From Rickettsiales bacterium (lineage in GTDB: Bacteria; Pseudomonadota; Alphaproteobacteria; Rickettsiales; SXRF01), in assembly GCA_041396965.1 (NCBI GenBank), contig JAWKXN010000001.1, positions 1,054,001 to 1,118,000 on the forward strand: DNA of 64,000 bases, written 5' to 3'. Shown in pieces: positions 26,902-36,408 of the stretch. The notes under the pieces were generated by a model. That model did no database searches. It saw only the letters and a list, made by a program, of their open reading frames with translations, and was not told the DNA's origin. The position numbers and the translations under genes were made by a program. Within the stretch, counting starts at the first letter, position 1; each line of letters begins with the position of its first letter.

Positions 26902-28010
26902 TGTAAAAGTCAAATAATTCGGTGTCAGATTTTGTAATCTGTTTCATGTTATATTTTTTCCAATAAGATGAGAAGGAGTTTTTCCATTTGCGGCGGAGTG
27001 AGGTCTTGCGTAGTTGTAGTAAGTCATATACTCGAACACTTCATTTTTGAGCTGGTCTAGCGAGTCGAATACCATTTCACGCAGCAAATCTTCTTCTATT
27101 GTTTTCCAGAATCTCTCTATTTTTCCGTTAGTTTTGGTCTGTAAGGTTTAGTTCGGCGATGTTTTATTTTAAGTTCAAAAAGCAGACGCATAAAAAAGGA
27201 TTTTTCTTAATAGTTGCTGGATCGTTACTACCACTGCCAAACTCTGAACCATTATCCGTTAGTATCTCAACAAAATCAAAACCAAACTCTTTCTTGAATA
27301 AATTAAGTAGCTTCATTGTAGAAAACATCACATTTAGCGATGTAACTTCAGGAATAACCTCACACCACGCTAGAGAAGTTTTATGGTCAATCAGCCCCAC
27401 CAGATAATAACGTTTATTATCACCGGAAATCATGCCTTTGGGTAGGTAATGGCAATATATGCCCTAGCTCACCGGCTTTTTCTTTGATAATCTTGCGTTT
27501 TTCTTCCATCATTCTTGGCTGCAATCTGTTAAATCCATGTTTTTTGCTTATATTATAAATAGTGCTAGGACAAGGACGAGTTTCATGTTCAGAAATCTGT
27601 AAATCAGCATGTATCTCAAAACGATTCAAACCTTTTTGCCGTAAGCCTATAATCTGTTGTTCTATATGAGGTAAAATTCTCCTAGTTTTATATTTAGCAC
27701 CGCGTTTTTGAGGCAATAATTCTAATTTAGAACCACTACTTTTGTAACGATTATAGTATTTTATGAAATTCTGACGGGTTAGATTATGAAATTTATAAAA
27801 TTCACTGACAAAACAAAATCTTGTGTGTCGCTTTGCCTTAATTAATTCATATTCCGAACATAAAAACTCCATCCGCTTTATTGTGCTTGACTCAAGAACT
27901 CTGTCCTTGCCACTGCGTAATTCTTGTTTGCTCATGCGTTGCCTCATTTATAAAGTTTGACTCAATTAGTGACTTTACAAAATCTGACACCGAATTATTT
28001 GACTTTTACA
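26902..28010 (-). mobile_element. Insertion sequence, IS481-like, 1109 bp
   Basis: The element is bounded by perfect 36-bp terminal inverted repeats at 26902-26937 and 27975-28010. Outer ends read TGTAAAAGTC...GACTTTTACA, and a 5-bp GGGGT duplication flanks it. The TGT...ACA ends, the single HTH-plus-DDE transposase layout and the size suit the IS481 family, but the family call is by resemblance only. The transposase is broken by frameshifts. It inserted into an unknown gene between proA and gyrA. Confidence 0.9.
26944..27947 (-). pseudogene. Frameshifted DDE transposase of the insertion sequence
   Basis: Read on the minus strand, 27947-27420 encodes an HTH region (about 150 residues, with RGAKYKTRR and GLNRFEIHADLQIS). 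The frame is then lost near GELGHI, about where the first catalytic Asp is expected, and resumes in another frame as GDNKRYYLVGLIDHKTS and ILTDNGSEFGS. After further shifts near 27160 the end reads TNGKIERFWKTIEED and YYNYARPHSAANGKTPSHL, stopping at 26944. At least two, probably three, frameshifts prevent a full-length transposase. Confidence 0.85.
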
Positions 28011-28015
28011 GGGGT

Positions 28016-28688
28016 GACAGATAATCATATTAATTCTCTGGTTTCCTCACTTGCTAAAAAAGGTTTGCTTTTCTCCGATGCAAAAGATAAAAATATAGGT
28101 CTCATGTCTGTTGATAATAAGGAAATTCCAGTAGTTATAGGCTCTGGCGCTGTTGTAAAAGTGAATGGTAACAATATAGAAAGTTTTGGAGATAATAGTA
28201 AATTAGGGAAAAATTACTCTATAAGATTATTTAATATACGTATGGACAGTATTTATGAAAGACTATCCGGTTGTGATAAATCGTTAAATCTTGAAAGCAA
28301 TAAAAAGATATTAGACTTCTTTATACAAAACCAAAATTATACCAGACATGAGTGGGGAGATCGTGAAAAGCCAGAAACATGGGCACAAAATAAATATGTA
28401 GAAAAGCTAGGGCTTAAAAAACAAGATGGCAATGAAAAATATTACCCCAAAGGCATAATTAACCATGCGACAATAAATCAGCTAAATAAAAACAAAGATC
28501 AAAAACCAGAAAAAACCAAAAAGTTTGTTGGAACAGTAACAGATCATAACCTGCGTGAGCAAGACGCGACACGGATCGCCGCCTCCACAATAAGAGAGAT
28601 AATAAACGAAAAAGGTGGCAACACCGATGATTTCAGAAGTTTTCTAAAGGATAGAGAAAATAGTAAAAACGATATTACTCGCCGCTAA
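28016..28688 (+). pseudogene. Unknown protein, 3' part, downstream of insertion sequence
   Basis: Last ~224 codons of the interrupted gene. The frame also runs back into the IS right end to 27957, so a short fusion product could be made, but the native start is lost. Visible features are a hydrophilic, Lys/Asn-rich sequence with TRHEWGDREKPETWAQN and a C-terminal FVGTVTDHNLREQDATRIA segment. No family is recognised. It ends inside the convergent gyrA gene (14-base overlap). Confidence 0.7.
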
Positions 28689-31416
28689 CCTCTTCAGCTT
28701 CCTCATTATCAGCAGCCTCTGCCTCTGGTACTGATACCACTGAAACTACCTTTTCACCATCAGCGGTGCGCAGTATAGTAACACCTTGCGTGTTACGACC
28801 AGCAACCCGTATTCCATCAAGCGGGCAGCGTATCACAGTAGCATGATCTGTCATCAACATAATTTCTCCGCTTTGTCCAACCGGTTGGCTAGATACCACC
28901 TTACCGTTACGCTTGGAAGTCACGATATTTACCATACCCGAACCACCACGCCCTATAGTACGATACTCATAAGCAGAGGTACGTTTTCCATAACCATTTT
29001 CGGTGACGGTAAGTATAAATTCCTCCGCCGCCTCTAACTCAGCGAAACGCTCATCAGAGATGGTTATATCCGCCACAGATTCACCATCATTACTAGCATT
29101 ATCTACGTTATCATCTGTATCAGAATCATCGCCACCTATCGCTTTGCGTTTTACGGCGGCCATTCTTAGGTACGCTTGTCTTTCCTCAGCGCTAGTCTCT
29201 ATACCACCGATAATGCTCATAGAAACAACCTCATCGCCAGAAGTAAGCTTCATACCTCTTACACCGTCGGAAGTTCTGCTTTTGAACACCCGAACAGCAT
29301 TTACCGGAAAACGAATGGCTTTTCCTGATTTTGACGCTAGGAATACATTATCATTTTCCGAGCAAACCCGAACAGCCACCAAGCTATCATCCTCATCCAT
29401 GCGAATGGCGATTTTACCATTAGCGCGAATATCATGGAAATCAGATAAATCATTCCTACGCGCGTTACCTTTGGCGGTCGCGAAAAATATGTTCATTTCA
29501 TCCCACTGGCTCTCATCCTCAGGAAGTGGCATAAAAGTGGTTATAGTCTCACCATCGGCAAGCGGGAAAAGATTGACCAGTGCCTTACCGCGTGTGTTAG
29601 CGGCTCCAAGCGGCAATTTATATACTTTAAGCTTATACACCTTACCAAGAGACGAGAAGAACAGTACTGGAGTATGGGTATTTACAACCAACAACTCAGT
29701 TGTAAGATCCTCATCACGTACACTCATCGCTGATTTACCCTTGCCACCACGCCGCTGCGCCCTGTACTCAGAAAGGGCAGTACGTTTTATATAACCACCA
29801 GAAGTTACGGTCACCACCATATCCTCTTTCTGAATTAAATCCTCAATATCAGCCTCAAACTCAGAAAACTCTATTTCAGTGCGACGAGGGGTGGCAAATT
29901 GCTCCTTAGCGGCAAGTAATTCTTGCCTTAAAATTCCATAAAGCTTTTCTCTATCGCTAAGAATAGAAAGATACTCGGTTATCTCAGCGGAAAGCTCTTG
30001 CATTTCGCCATCAATTTTTTCCCTCTCAAGACCAGTAAGACGTTGCAGGCGTAATTCTAAAATTCCTCGCGCTTGCGCTTCAGTAAATTTAATACGACCA
30101 CCAATTACCTTATTTCCAGAATCATCAACCAGTTGCAACAACGGCAGAACATCTCCAGCGTCCCAATCACGGCGCATTAACTCCTCACGAGCGATATTAG
30201 GGTCAGCGGACGCTCTAATTACCGCTATCACCTCATCAATATTAGCGACAGCAATGGCAAGACCGATCAATAAATGCGCCCGATCACGCGCTTTACCAAG
30301 CAGGAAGTTGGTACGTCTGGTGATTACTTCCTCACGGAAATTAACAAAAGAAGTAATTATATCCTTTAGATTCATCACCGCCGGACGACCATTATCAAGC
30401 GCCAGCATATTAACACCAAAACTAGTTTGCAGCGGAGTATAGGTAAATAATTGACTAAGAACCACATCTGGAACAGCGTCTTTCTTTATCTCAACCACCA
30501 CCCGTACACCTGATTTATCCGATTCATCGCGCAAATCAGAAATACCTTCTATCTTCTTATCATTTACCAGCTCAGCGATACGTTTTATCATATTCGCCTT
30601 ATTTACCTGATACGGCACCTCAGTGATTATAATAGCGTAACGACCAGCGCGAATCTCCTCTATCTCAGTTTTTCCGCGCATAATCACCGAACCACGACCA
30701 GTGGAAAGCCCGCTACGCGCGCCACTCACGCCAAGAATAATACCACCAGTTGGAAAATCGGGGGCAGGGCAGGCTTCAAGCAACTCATCCATAGTCACTT
30801 CCTGATTATCCAGATAGAGCATACAAGCGTCCACCACCTCACCAAGATTATGCGGCGGAATATTGGTTGCCATACCAACCGCGATACCGCCAGCGCCATT
30901 TACCAAAATATTTGGATAGGAAGCTGGAAGCACTACGGGTTCTTTTTCAGATCCGTCGTAATTTTCCTGATAATCAACAGTGTTTTTATCAATGTCAGTA
31001 AGCAAACCATGCGCCGCTTTAGAAAGACGTGACTCGGTGTAACGCATAGCCGCTGGCGAGTCACCATCCATAGAGCCAAAATTACCCTGACCATCAACCA
31101 GCTCAAGGCGCATTGAGAAAGGTTGTGCCATCCGCACCAAAGCATCATAAATCGCGCTATCACCATGCGGGTGGTATTTACCCATCACATCACCAACGAT
31201 ACGGGCGGATTTTTTATATGGCTTGTTATGCTCACAGCCAAGTTCCAACATTCCATAAAGAATACGCCGATGCACCGGTTTAAGCCCATCACGAACATCA
31301 GGAATCGCCCGACTCACGATCACGCTCATAGCGTAATCAAGATAGGATTTCTTCATTTCCTCTTCAATGGAAATTGGAACTAAATCAGAGGTTTTTTGGC
31401 TGCTGCTATCGGTCAT
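28675..31416 (-). CDS. gyrA: DNA gyrase subunit A
   Basis: A 913-aa type IIA topoisomerase subunit. The N-terminal domain has VRDGLKPVHRRILYGM and the catalytic Tyr126 in AAMRYTESRLS. The C-terminal beta-pinwheel follows, with the gyrase-specific GyrA box QRRGGKG near residue 570. Within the C-terminal domain an Asp/Ser/Asn-rich loop (about 770-800) separates two blades. The quinolone-determining positions are Ser87 and Asp91, the drug-sensitive residues by comparison with E. coli S83/D87. gyrB is not in the window. Confidence 0.98.
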   Translation of the reverse strand: MTDSSSQKTSDLVPISIEEEMKKSYLDYAMSVIVSRAIPDVRDGLKPVHRRILYGMLELGCEHNKPYKKSARIVGDVMGKYHPHGDSAIYDALVRMAQPFSMRLELVDGQGNFGSMDGDSPAAMRYTESRLSKAAHGLLTDIDKNTVDYQENYDGSEKEPVVLPASYPNILVNGAGGIAVGMATNIPPHNLGEVVDACMLYLDNQEVTMDELLEACPAPDFPTGGIILGVSGARSGLSTGRGSVIMRGKTEIEEIRAGRYAIIITEVPYQVNKANMIKRIAELVNDKKIEGISDLRDESDKSGVRVVVEIKKDAVPDVVLSQLFTYTPLQTSFGVNMLALDNGRPAVMNLKDIITSFVNFREEVITRRTNFLLGKARDRAHLLIGLAIAVANIDEVIAVIRASADPNIAREELMRRDWDAGDVLPLLQLVDDSGNKVIGGRIKFTEAQARGILELRLQRLTGLEREKIDGEMQELSAEITEYLSILSDREKLYGILRQELLAAKEQFATPRRTEIEFSEFEADIEDLIQKEDMVVTVTSGGYIKRTALSEYRAQRRGGKGKSAMSVRDEDLTTELLVVNTHTPVLFFSSLGKVYKLKVYKLPLGAANTRGKALVNLFPLADGETITTFMPLPEDESQWDEMNIFFATAKGNARRNDLSDFHDIRANGKIAIRMDEDDSLVAVRVCSENDNVFLASKSGKAIRFPVNAVRVFKSRTSDGVRGMKLTSGDEVVSMSIIGGIETSAEERQAYLRMAAVKRKAIGGDDSDTDDNVDNASNDGESVADITISDERFAELEAAEEFILTVTENGYGKRTSAYEYRTIGRGGSGMVNIVTSKRNGKVVSSQPVGQSGEIMLMTDHATVIRCPLDGIRVAGRNTQGVTILRTADGEKVVSVVSVPEAEAADNEEAEEVSGE

Positions 31417-31644
31417 TTTCTTGCTTTTGCTAAAGGTTAAATATCACACATATTTTTCTAGCATATTTAAGCGATGAAGCAAGGAAATAAAAGAGCTATT
31501 CAAACAATGCCACCACTCTTTTTGCTAGCTAGCCACAACCACGTATAAGAAAGAATTTCGTATGATTAAAAAACCGCTCACCCCTTGCGGGGGAGTACGC
31601 GAAATCAAGTAAAAACGCAGATTGAGCGTATGGGGGTAGAATAG

Positions 31645-31811
31645 CTATGGCAATCGCATTTGGATACAATGTCACCCCGCACGTGGTTAGCGGGACCTGG
31701 TGGGTTGCAGAGCAATCCAGTGAAAAGCTCTGCTTTTCACAACCGGATGCCGTCATAAAGACGGCATGACAGTGTCGTGTTCAGTGCCTGATACCCAAAT
31801 GTAATCGCCAT
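31645..31811. mobile_element. MITE-like element, 167 bp
   Basis: Imperfect terminal inverted repeats of about 21 bp (31647-31667, beginning ATGGCAATCGCATTTGG, against 31790-31811 with about 16-17 matches). They are flanked by an 11-bp direct repeat GGGTAGAATAG (31634-31644 and 31812-31822) that looks like a target duplication. There is no ORF for a transposase. Internal palindromes suggest a nested repeat structure. Confidence 0.6.
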
Positions 31812-31859
31812 GGGTAGAATAGTAGACAGCCATATACGCTCCCCACCAAAAATTGAATC

Positions 31860-31896
31860 ATTACTCTACTCCCCCGCAAGGGGGGAGTAGAGTAAT
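31860..31896. repeat. Perfect palindrome, 16-bp stem
   Basis: ATTACTCTACTCCCCC pairs perfectly with GGGGGAGTAGAGTAAT around a 5-base loop GCAAG. There is no T-tract. A similar but degraded C4/G4 hairpin lies near 31590, so this may be a dispersed repeat type. Confidence 0.7.
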
Positions 31897-31983
31897 GGCT
31901 AGCTAATTATTCATTTCCCTTTGTCTTTATTTTTAGTAACAGGTATTACGTCAGCACTCAACAACAAAATATATAAAAAATAT

Positions 31984-32517
31984 CTATAAAATATTATCTG
32001 TTTTCTTCATTAGATGAACTGTTAATGGATGATTTATGCCGGCTAACTCTGTAATTAGTCTTATAAAATCATCAAAGCGATACATATAATTCCCATTTTT
32101 GGGCAACGTAACAAGAATTTCATCATCTTTATTAAGCAAATAAACGAGAAAAATATCCTCTTTTACCTTAGCGATTTCTTCCCATCTAACTTTTACATAA
32201 AATTTCTTTAAGCTATTATGTTTAATACCATCTCTATATACAACAACAGGAGTCGCAACAATGATAGGCAATGCAATAAGCAAAGCAAGAAACATTAAAA
32301 CAGTTATATCATTATAAAATATTACTGGATAATCAAAATAACCCTTCAATAAATTTATCAAAAATGAAAAGTCTTCTCTAAAATCTTCCTTATGTTTTAA
32401 GAACAAAAGAAAATACAGTACAAACAATCCAACCAAAGCAGAACTATATCCTGCAAAAAATCTGTAATAAAATTTATCAACCGGTTTTCCAAATTTTTTA
32501 CCATCTAGTTTTCCCAT
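31984..32517 (-). CDS. Membrane protein of unknown function, 177 aa
   Basis: A hydrophobic protein with two clear membrane segments, at ~25-42 (SALVGLFVLYFLLFL) and ~72-95 (LMFLALLIALPIIVATPVVV). The C-terminal ~80 residues (KVRWEEIAKVKEDIFLVYLL and on) look like a small cytoplasmic beta-rich domain, perhaps PH-like. The layout resembles bacterial proteins with a two-helix anchor and a PH domain, but I cannot assign a family. It lies downstream of ppx, separated by an AT-rich hairpin. Confidence 0.6.
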   Translation of the reverse strand: MGKLDGKKFGKPVDKFYYRFFAGYSSALVGLFVLYFLLFLKHKEDFREDFSFLINLLKGYFDYPVIFYNDITVLMFLALLIALPIIVATPVVVYRDGIKHNSLKKFYVKVRWEEIAKVKEDIFLVYLLNKDDEILVTLPKNGNYMYRFDDFIRLITELAGINHPLTVHLMKKTDNIL

Positions 32518-32534
32518 GACAAACCTTATAAAGA

Positions 32535-32571
32535 TTTTCTATAGTTAATTCAATAAATCAACTATAGAAAA
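32535..32571 (-). terminator. AT-rich hairpin downstream of ppx
   Basis: A perfect 12-bp stem TTTTCTATAGTT/AACTATAGAAAA with a 13-base loop lies between ppx and the next minus-strand gene. The following T-run is weak (TCTTTAT), so termination is only a possibility. Confidence 0.4.
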
Positions 32572-32651
32572 ATACTGTAATATAGACAAGAGTTTTCCCT
32601 TAATATTATGACAATGCAGACTTGTACGGGTAGCCATCTATCCAACTGATT

Positions 32652-34118
32652 CTACTCATAATATTCTGAAAAATAAGCCTCATTCAAAAGCTCTATGCGC
32701 TTGCTTATAATATCCCCAACTACATCTTTCATGGAGCTGTTTATATCAATAGCGATAGACCCACTACCAACAATCAGCTTAGTCTTAGGCAAACTGCCAT
32801 CAACACTACCAGATAAAGAATAAGCTAAATTAACCGCTGTTCCAAGTATTTTCGCTATTTTTTTTTCTTTATTTCCAATAAGGCTTAAATAAACCGGTTC
32901 ATCCTTCAGCCGAAAACGATAGCGATAATATAAGGCAAGGGCAAGGGTAACTCTTTCTGTATGAGTAATGCTAGTAAAAGAACCATAAATTATCCGTTGA
33001 AAAGCCCATTGCGCGCGATATTCAGGGTGAATATGCAGGGCAATATCCGAAAATAAACAAAAAGCTAGGCGAAGCCTTTTTTCTTTATCCGACTCATCTG
33101 GAAATAAGGGTTGTATCCACTCAAATAATTCCTGCGCGTAAGAAATACTACGACCATTACGTGAAGCGAAAGCTCGCCCTGAAAACAACAAATTATCGTC
33201 ACTGCGCTGTGAAGCGGGTAATTTTTTATATAAATACCCCTCTCTGATACCACTTGCTGAAAAAACAATCTTTTTTGCTTTACTTAATTCTGTAAGACGA
33301 AGCAAAATCATCGCCGCGCCATGTAAAGACGCTATACGTTTTGTAGAACAACCAGAAAACTTACTCAAACGATTAAGTGGAGTATCTATTATCGCTTTTA
33401 TAAAAGGAATAAAATCTTTTGTATTTACCTCATATTCATGAAGAATTTTCAGAGGATAATTATTTTCTTGCATATGTATTTTAGCAAGCGCCCGAAAACT
33501 TCCACCAATCAAATATATATTTTTTATCTTTTTATCACTTATCCAATTTTCGTGTCTCAGATTATCATCTACTATCTTTTTAAGCCGAGATACATCACCA
33601 CCACTTTCATCTTGCATCCGTAAACTACCAAGTGGCAAGCTTATATGTTTTTCTGATACATCACCGGTAACACCTACCAATTCTAGGCTACCACCACCAA
33701 GATCAGCGATTACACCTTCCGGTTTATGTATAGAAGAACATACAGCGAAAGCCCCAAGCTTAGCTTCCTCCTTACCAGATATAATATCAACCTTTACGTT
33801 ATACTCGCTCTCAAGCCAGCTTACAAACTCTGCCCCATCACTAGCATCACGAACAGCGGCGGTCGCTACTATGTATAAAGTAACTATTCGCATATTCCTA
33901 CCAAGTGTTATAAATCGGTGCAAGGAATCCTTAGCCATATCCACACCTTCAGGATTCAATTTTCCGGTTATAGAAAGACCTTTACCAAGAGCGCATAACA
34001 CTTTCTCGTTATATATTGGTATAGGGGAACGCTTTTGCTCATCATAAACCACAATCCGAATGGAATTAGAGCCAATATCAATTATCCCAACCCGCTTATC
34101 CTTAGCTGCTTTGTTCAT
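32652..34118 (-). CDS. ppx: Exopolyphosphatase / GppA family
   Basis: A 488-aa ASKHA-fold phosphatase that releases phosphate from polyphosphate or pppGpp. Motifs: IIDIGSNSIRIVVYDE at the N-terminus, TAAVRDASDGAEF, ISGKEEAKLGAFAV, VIADLGGGSLELVGV and GSFRALAKIHM. A C-terminal HD-like helical region (~320-480) is present. It starts 3 bases after the ppk stop, so the two form an operon for polyphosphate turnover. Ppx and GppA activities cannot be separated by sequence. Confidence 0.93.
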   Translation of the reverse strand: MNKAAKDKRVGIIDIGSNSIRIVVYDEQKRSPIPIYNEKVLCALGKGLSITGKLNPEGVDMAKDSLHRFITLGRNMRIVTLYIVATAAVRDASDGAEFVSWLESEYNVKVDIISGKEEAKLGAFAVCSSIHKPEGVIADLGGGSLELVGVTGDVSEKHISLPLGSLRMQDESGGDVSRLKKIVDDNLRHENWISDKKIKNIYLIGGSFRALAKIHMQENNYPLKILHEYEVNTKDFIPFIKAIIDTPLNRLSKFSGCSTKRIASLHGAAMILLRLTELSKAKKIVFSASGIREGYLYKKLPASQRSDDNLLFSGRAFASRNGRSISYAQELFEWIQPLFPDESDKEKRLRLAFCLFSDIALHIHPEYRAQWAFQRIIYGSFTSITHTERVTLALALYYRYRFRLKDEPVYLSLIGNKEKKIAKILGTAVNLAYSLSGSVDGSLPKTKLIVGSGSIAIDINSSMKDVVGDIISKRIELLNEAYFSEYYE

Positions 34119-34120
34119 TA

Positions 34121-36271
34121 TTAATTATTCTTCGCTTTAGCCGTTTTATTTAATTTGGCTGTTTTAAGCGAAGTTCCTCGTCCTGACAAGCTCGGATTAT
34201 TAAGAAAATAATTATGGGCGGTAAAACTATCTTTTTTATTAGACACACGCTTATAACTGCCATCAGATTGCAAAATCCAGCTTTGACCTTCATCCTTTAT
34301 ATTAGCCATCATTATCTGACCAAGTATCTGCTCATGAACCGTCGGATTTTCTATCGGAACCATCACCTCAACCCGCTTATCAAAATTTCTTGGCATCCAA
34401 TCCGCTGAACCAATAAAAACTTTAGTTTCAGGGGAAGACATCTCATGACCATCAGCGAAACAATATATACGTGAATGCTCTAAAAAACGCCCGACAATAC
34501 TTTTTACTGTTATATTTTCAGAAAGCCCCTTAACTTTTGGACGCAAGCAGCATATACCGCGTACTATCAACTCAATTTTAACACCTGCCTGAGAAGCTTG
34601 GTAAAGAGCGTCTATTACCTTTTTGTCAACCAAAGAGTTCATCTTTGCCCAAATTGCTCCGCTCTTACCTTTTTTTACATTTTCTATTTCCTTATCAATC
34701 ATAGAAATTATCTGATCACGCATATAGCTAGGAGCGATGATAAGTTTCTTAAATTCTCTTGGTGGAGCGTTACCAGTCACAAAATTAAATAAATAAGCCG
34801 CGTCATGACATAATTCTTTATCAGAAGTAAAAAATGATAAGTCAGTGTATGATTTAGCCGTAGTTGGATGATAATTACCAGTTCCAAAATGAGCGTAAGA
34901 AACTAAACAATCATTCTCCCTACGAGTAACAAGAGTAATTTTAGCATGCGTTTTAAGCGTTACAAATCCATAAACAACCTGCACTCCAGCATTTTCTAAA
35001 TCTCTTGCCCATCTTATATTAGTTTCCTCGTCAAAACGAGCTTTTAACTCAACAAGAGCGGTTACCGACTTGCCAGCCTCAGCGGCGGCTATAAGCGCAT
35101 GCGCGATAGGGGAGTCCTTGCTAGTACGATATAATGTCTGTTTAATGGAAACAACATTCGGATCCTCTACCGCTTGTTTTAAGAATTGGATAACAACATT
35201 AAACGTCTCAAACGGATGGTGGATAACTATATCCTTAGTGGCTATCGCCTTCATACAGTCGCCATGAAAATCATCTATTCTTTCTGGGAATCTAGCGTCA
35301 AAAGATGGGAAACGTAAATCCGAAGGGCTATAAGCAAGAAGTTCCCGTAAATTAGTAAGCCCTAACATTCCGTTTACCTCTATAACGTCCTCAAGGCGAA
35401 CATGCATTTGCTCGGAAACAAAATTCACTAAATTTTTACTGGCCGGAGCGGCAAATTTGATCTGAATAACTCTTCCACGTCTGCGCTGTTTTATCGCTAT
35501 CTCAAAATTCCTTACAAAATCTTGATCGTCATCATCGTCAACTTCTAGCTCACTATCTCTTATTATCCGAAACAAAGCGCTATCAACCACTGAGTGATTA
35601 GGCATAAGTATCGGTAAGAAATGTTCTATTACATCCTCTATCATGAGACAACGTATATTATCACCTGGCACTGAAACGAAACGAGGCAAACGAGCGGGTA
35701 GGGGAATTATAGTCATCCTCTCGCCAGAATCCTCATCGTCAGATTTTTTCTTCTTGGCTTTGCTGCCATCTATTAACTCAAAAACCAGAGCCAGATTAAG
35801 GTTTGGTAGAAAAGGAAAGGGATGTGCCGGATCTATGGCTATAGGAGTAAGCAACATAAATATATTCTCAAGAAAATATCGCTCTAACCAAACCAAATCA
35901 TCTTTTGATAAATCATTAATCTTTACAATAGATATATTATTCTCTTTAAGTTCACCCCGCAGATTTACCCAACATTTATGCTGTCTTTCAATCATTACCT
36001 CAACCGCGTTATTAACAGCCTCTAACTCCTGCTGTGGTGTCATGCCGTCTTGGCTATGCTTGGTAACACCTTTTCTTATATAGTCTTTAAGACCGGCGAC
36101 CCTTATCATATAAAATTCATCTAAGTTAGAAGCGGATATAGCAAGAAAATTAATCCGCTCCATTATTGGATTATTGGCATTTTCCGCTTCCTCTAGAACT
36201 CTAGTATTAAATTCCAGCCACGACATTTCCCGATTAATAAAACGGTTATCCGATTCCATAATATTTTTCAT
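34121..36271 (-). CDS. ppk: Polyphosphate kinase 1
   Basis: A 716-aa polyphosphate kinase synthesising polyphosphate from ATP. N-terminal motifs are FINREMSWLEFNTRVLEEA and FLAISASNLDEFYMIRVAG. The phospholipase-D-like catalytic part has KQTLYRTSKDSPIAHALI, FDEETNIRWARDLENAG, and the autophosphorylated His in the SYAHFGTGNYHP segment near residue 440. A second conserved His is in GRFLEHSRIYCF. The start could be the ATG at 36271 or one four codons later. The last ~30 residues are a Lys/Asn/Thr tail. It is first in the ppk-ppx operon. Confidence 0.96.
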   Translation of the reverse strand: MKNIMESDNRFINREMSWLEFNTRVLEEAENANNPIMERINFLAISASNLDEFYMIRVAGLKDYIRKGVTKHSQDGMTPQQELEAVNNAVEVMIERQHKCWVNLRGELKENNISIVKINDLSKDDLVWLERYFLENIFMLLTPIAIDPAHPFPFLPNLNLALVFELIDGSKAKKKKSDDEDSGERMTIIPLPARLPRFVSVPGDNIRCLMIEDVIEHFLPILMPNHSVVDSALFRIIRDSELEVDDDDDQDFVRNFEIAIKQRRRGRVIQIKFAAPASKNLVNFVSEQMHVRLEDVIEVNGMLGLTNLRELLAYSPSDLRFPSFDARFPERIDDFHGDCMKAIATKDIVIHHPFETFNVVIQFLKQAVEDPNVVSIKQTLYRTSKDSPIAHALIAAAEAGKSVTALVELKARFDEETNIRWARDLENAGVQVVYGFVTLKTHAKITLVTRRENDCLVSYAHFGTGNYHPTTAKSYTDLSFFTSDKELCHDAAYLFNFVTGNAPPREFKKLIIAPSYMRDQIISMIDKEIENVKKGKSGAIWAKMNSLVDKKVIDALYQASQAGVKIELIVRGICCLRPKVKGLSENITVKSIVGRFLEHSRIYCFADGHEMSSPETKVFIGSADWMPRNFDKRVEVMVPIENPTVHEQILGQIMMANIKDEGQSWILQSDGSYKRVSNKKDSFTAHNYFLNNPSLSGRGTSLKTAKLNKTAKAKNN

Positions 36272-36408
36272 ACAGTTAATTAGCTGATTTATATGTATTT
36301 ATAACAAATATTGTTGTATAATCACTATACGATAAAAAATAAACATTTTACAGTTCTATATAATAAAATTAAGTTAATAATACCGTACATATAAAAATAA
36401 GATAAGAC

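Larger units (their letters stand above)
31417..31983. other. Repeat-rich intergenic region, no gene
   Basis: A 567-bp region with unusually high G+C for the window and many inverted repeats. It holds a 167-bp MITE-like element (31645-31811), CTCaCCCC-ttgc-GGGGgGAG near 31590, a GAAAAGC/GCTTTTC hairpin, ATGCCGTC/GACGGCAT near 31746-31769, and the 37-base palindrome at 31860-31896. The only ORF of note (minus 31529-31756) lies wholly in these repeats and is not supported as a gene. Confidence 0.7.

Noticed and set aside
29003..29794. 263-aa open frame on the plus strand inside gyrA
   Set aside because: Lies wholly antisense to gyrA and is Ser/Leu-rich as expected for a shadow frame.
31529..31756. 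75-aa minus-strand ORF in the gyrA upstream repeats
   Set aside because: Made entirely of palindromic repeat sequence, including part of the MITE-like element; no ribosome site.
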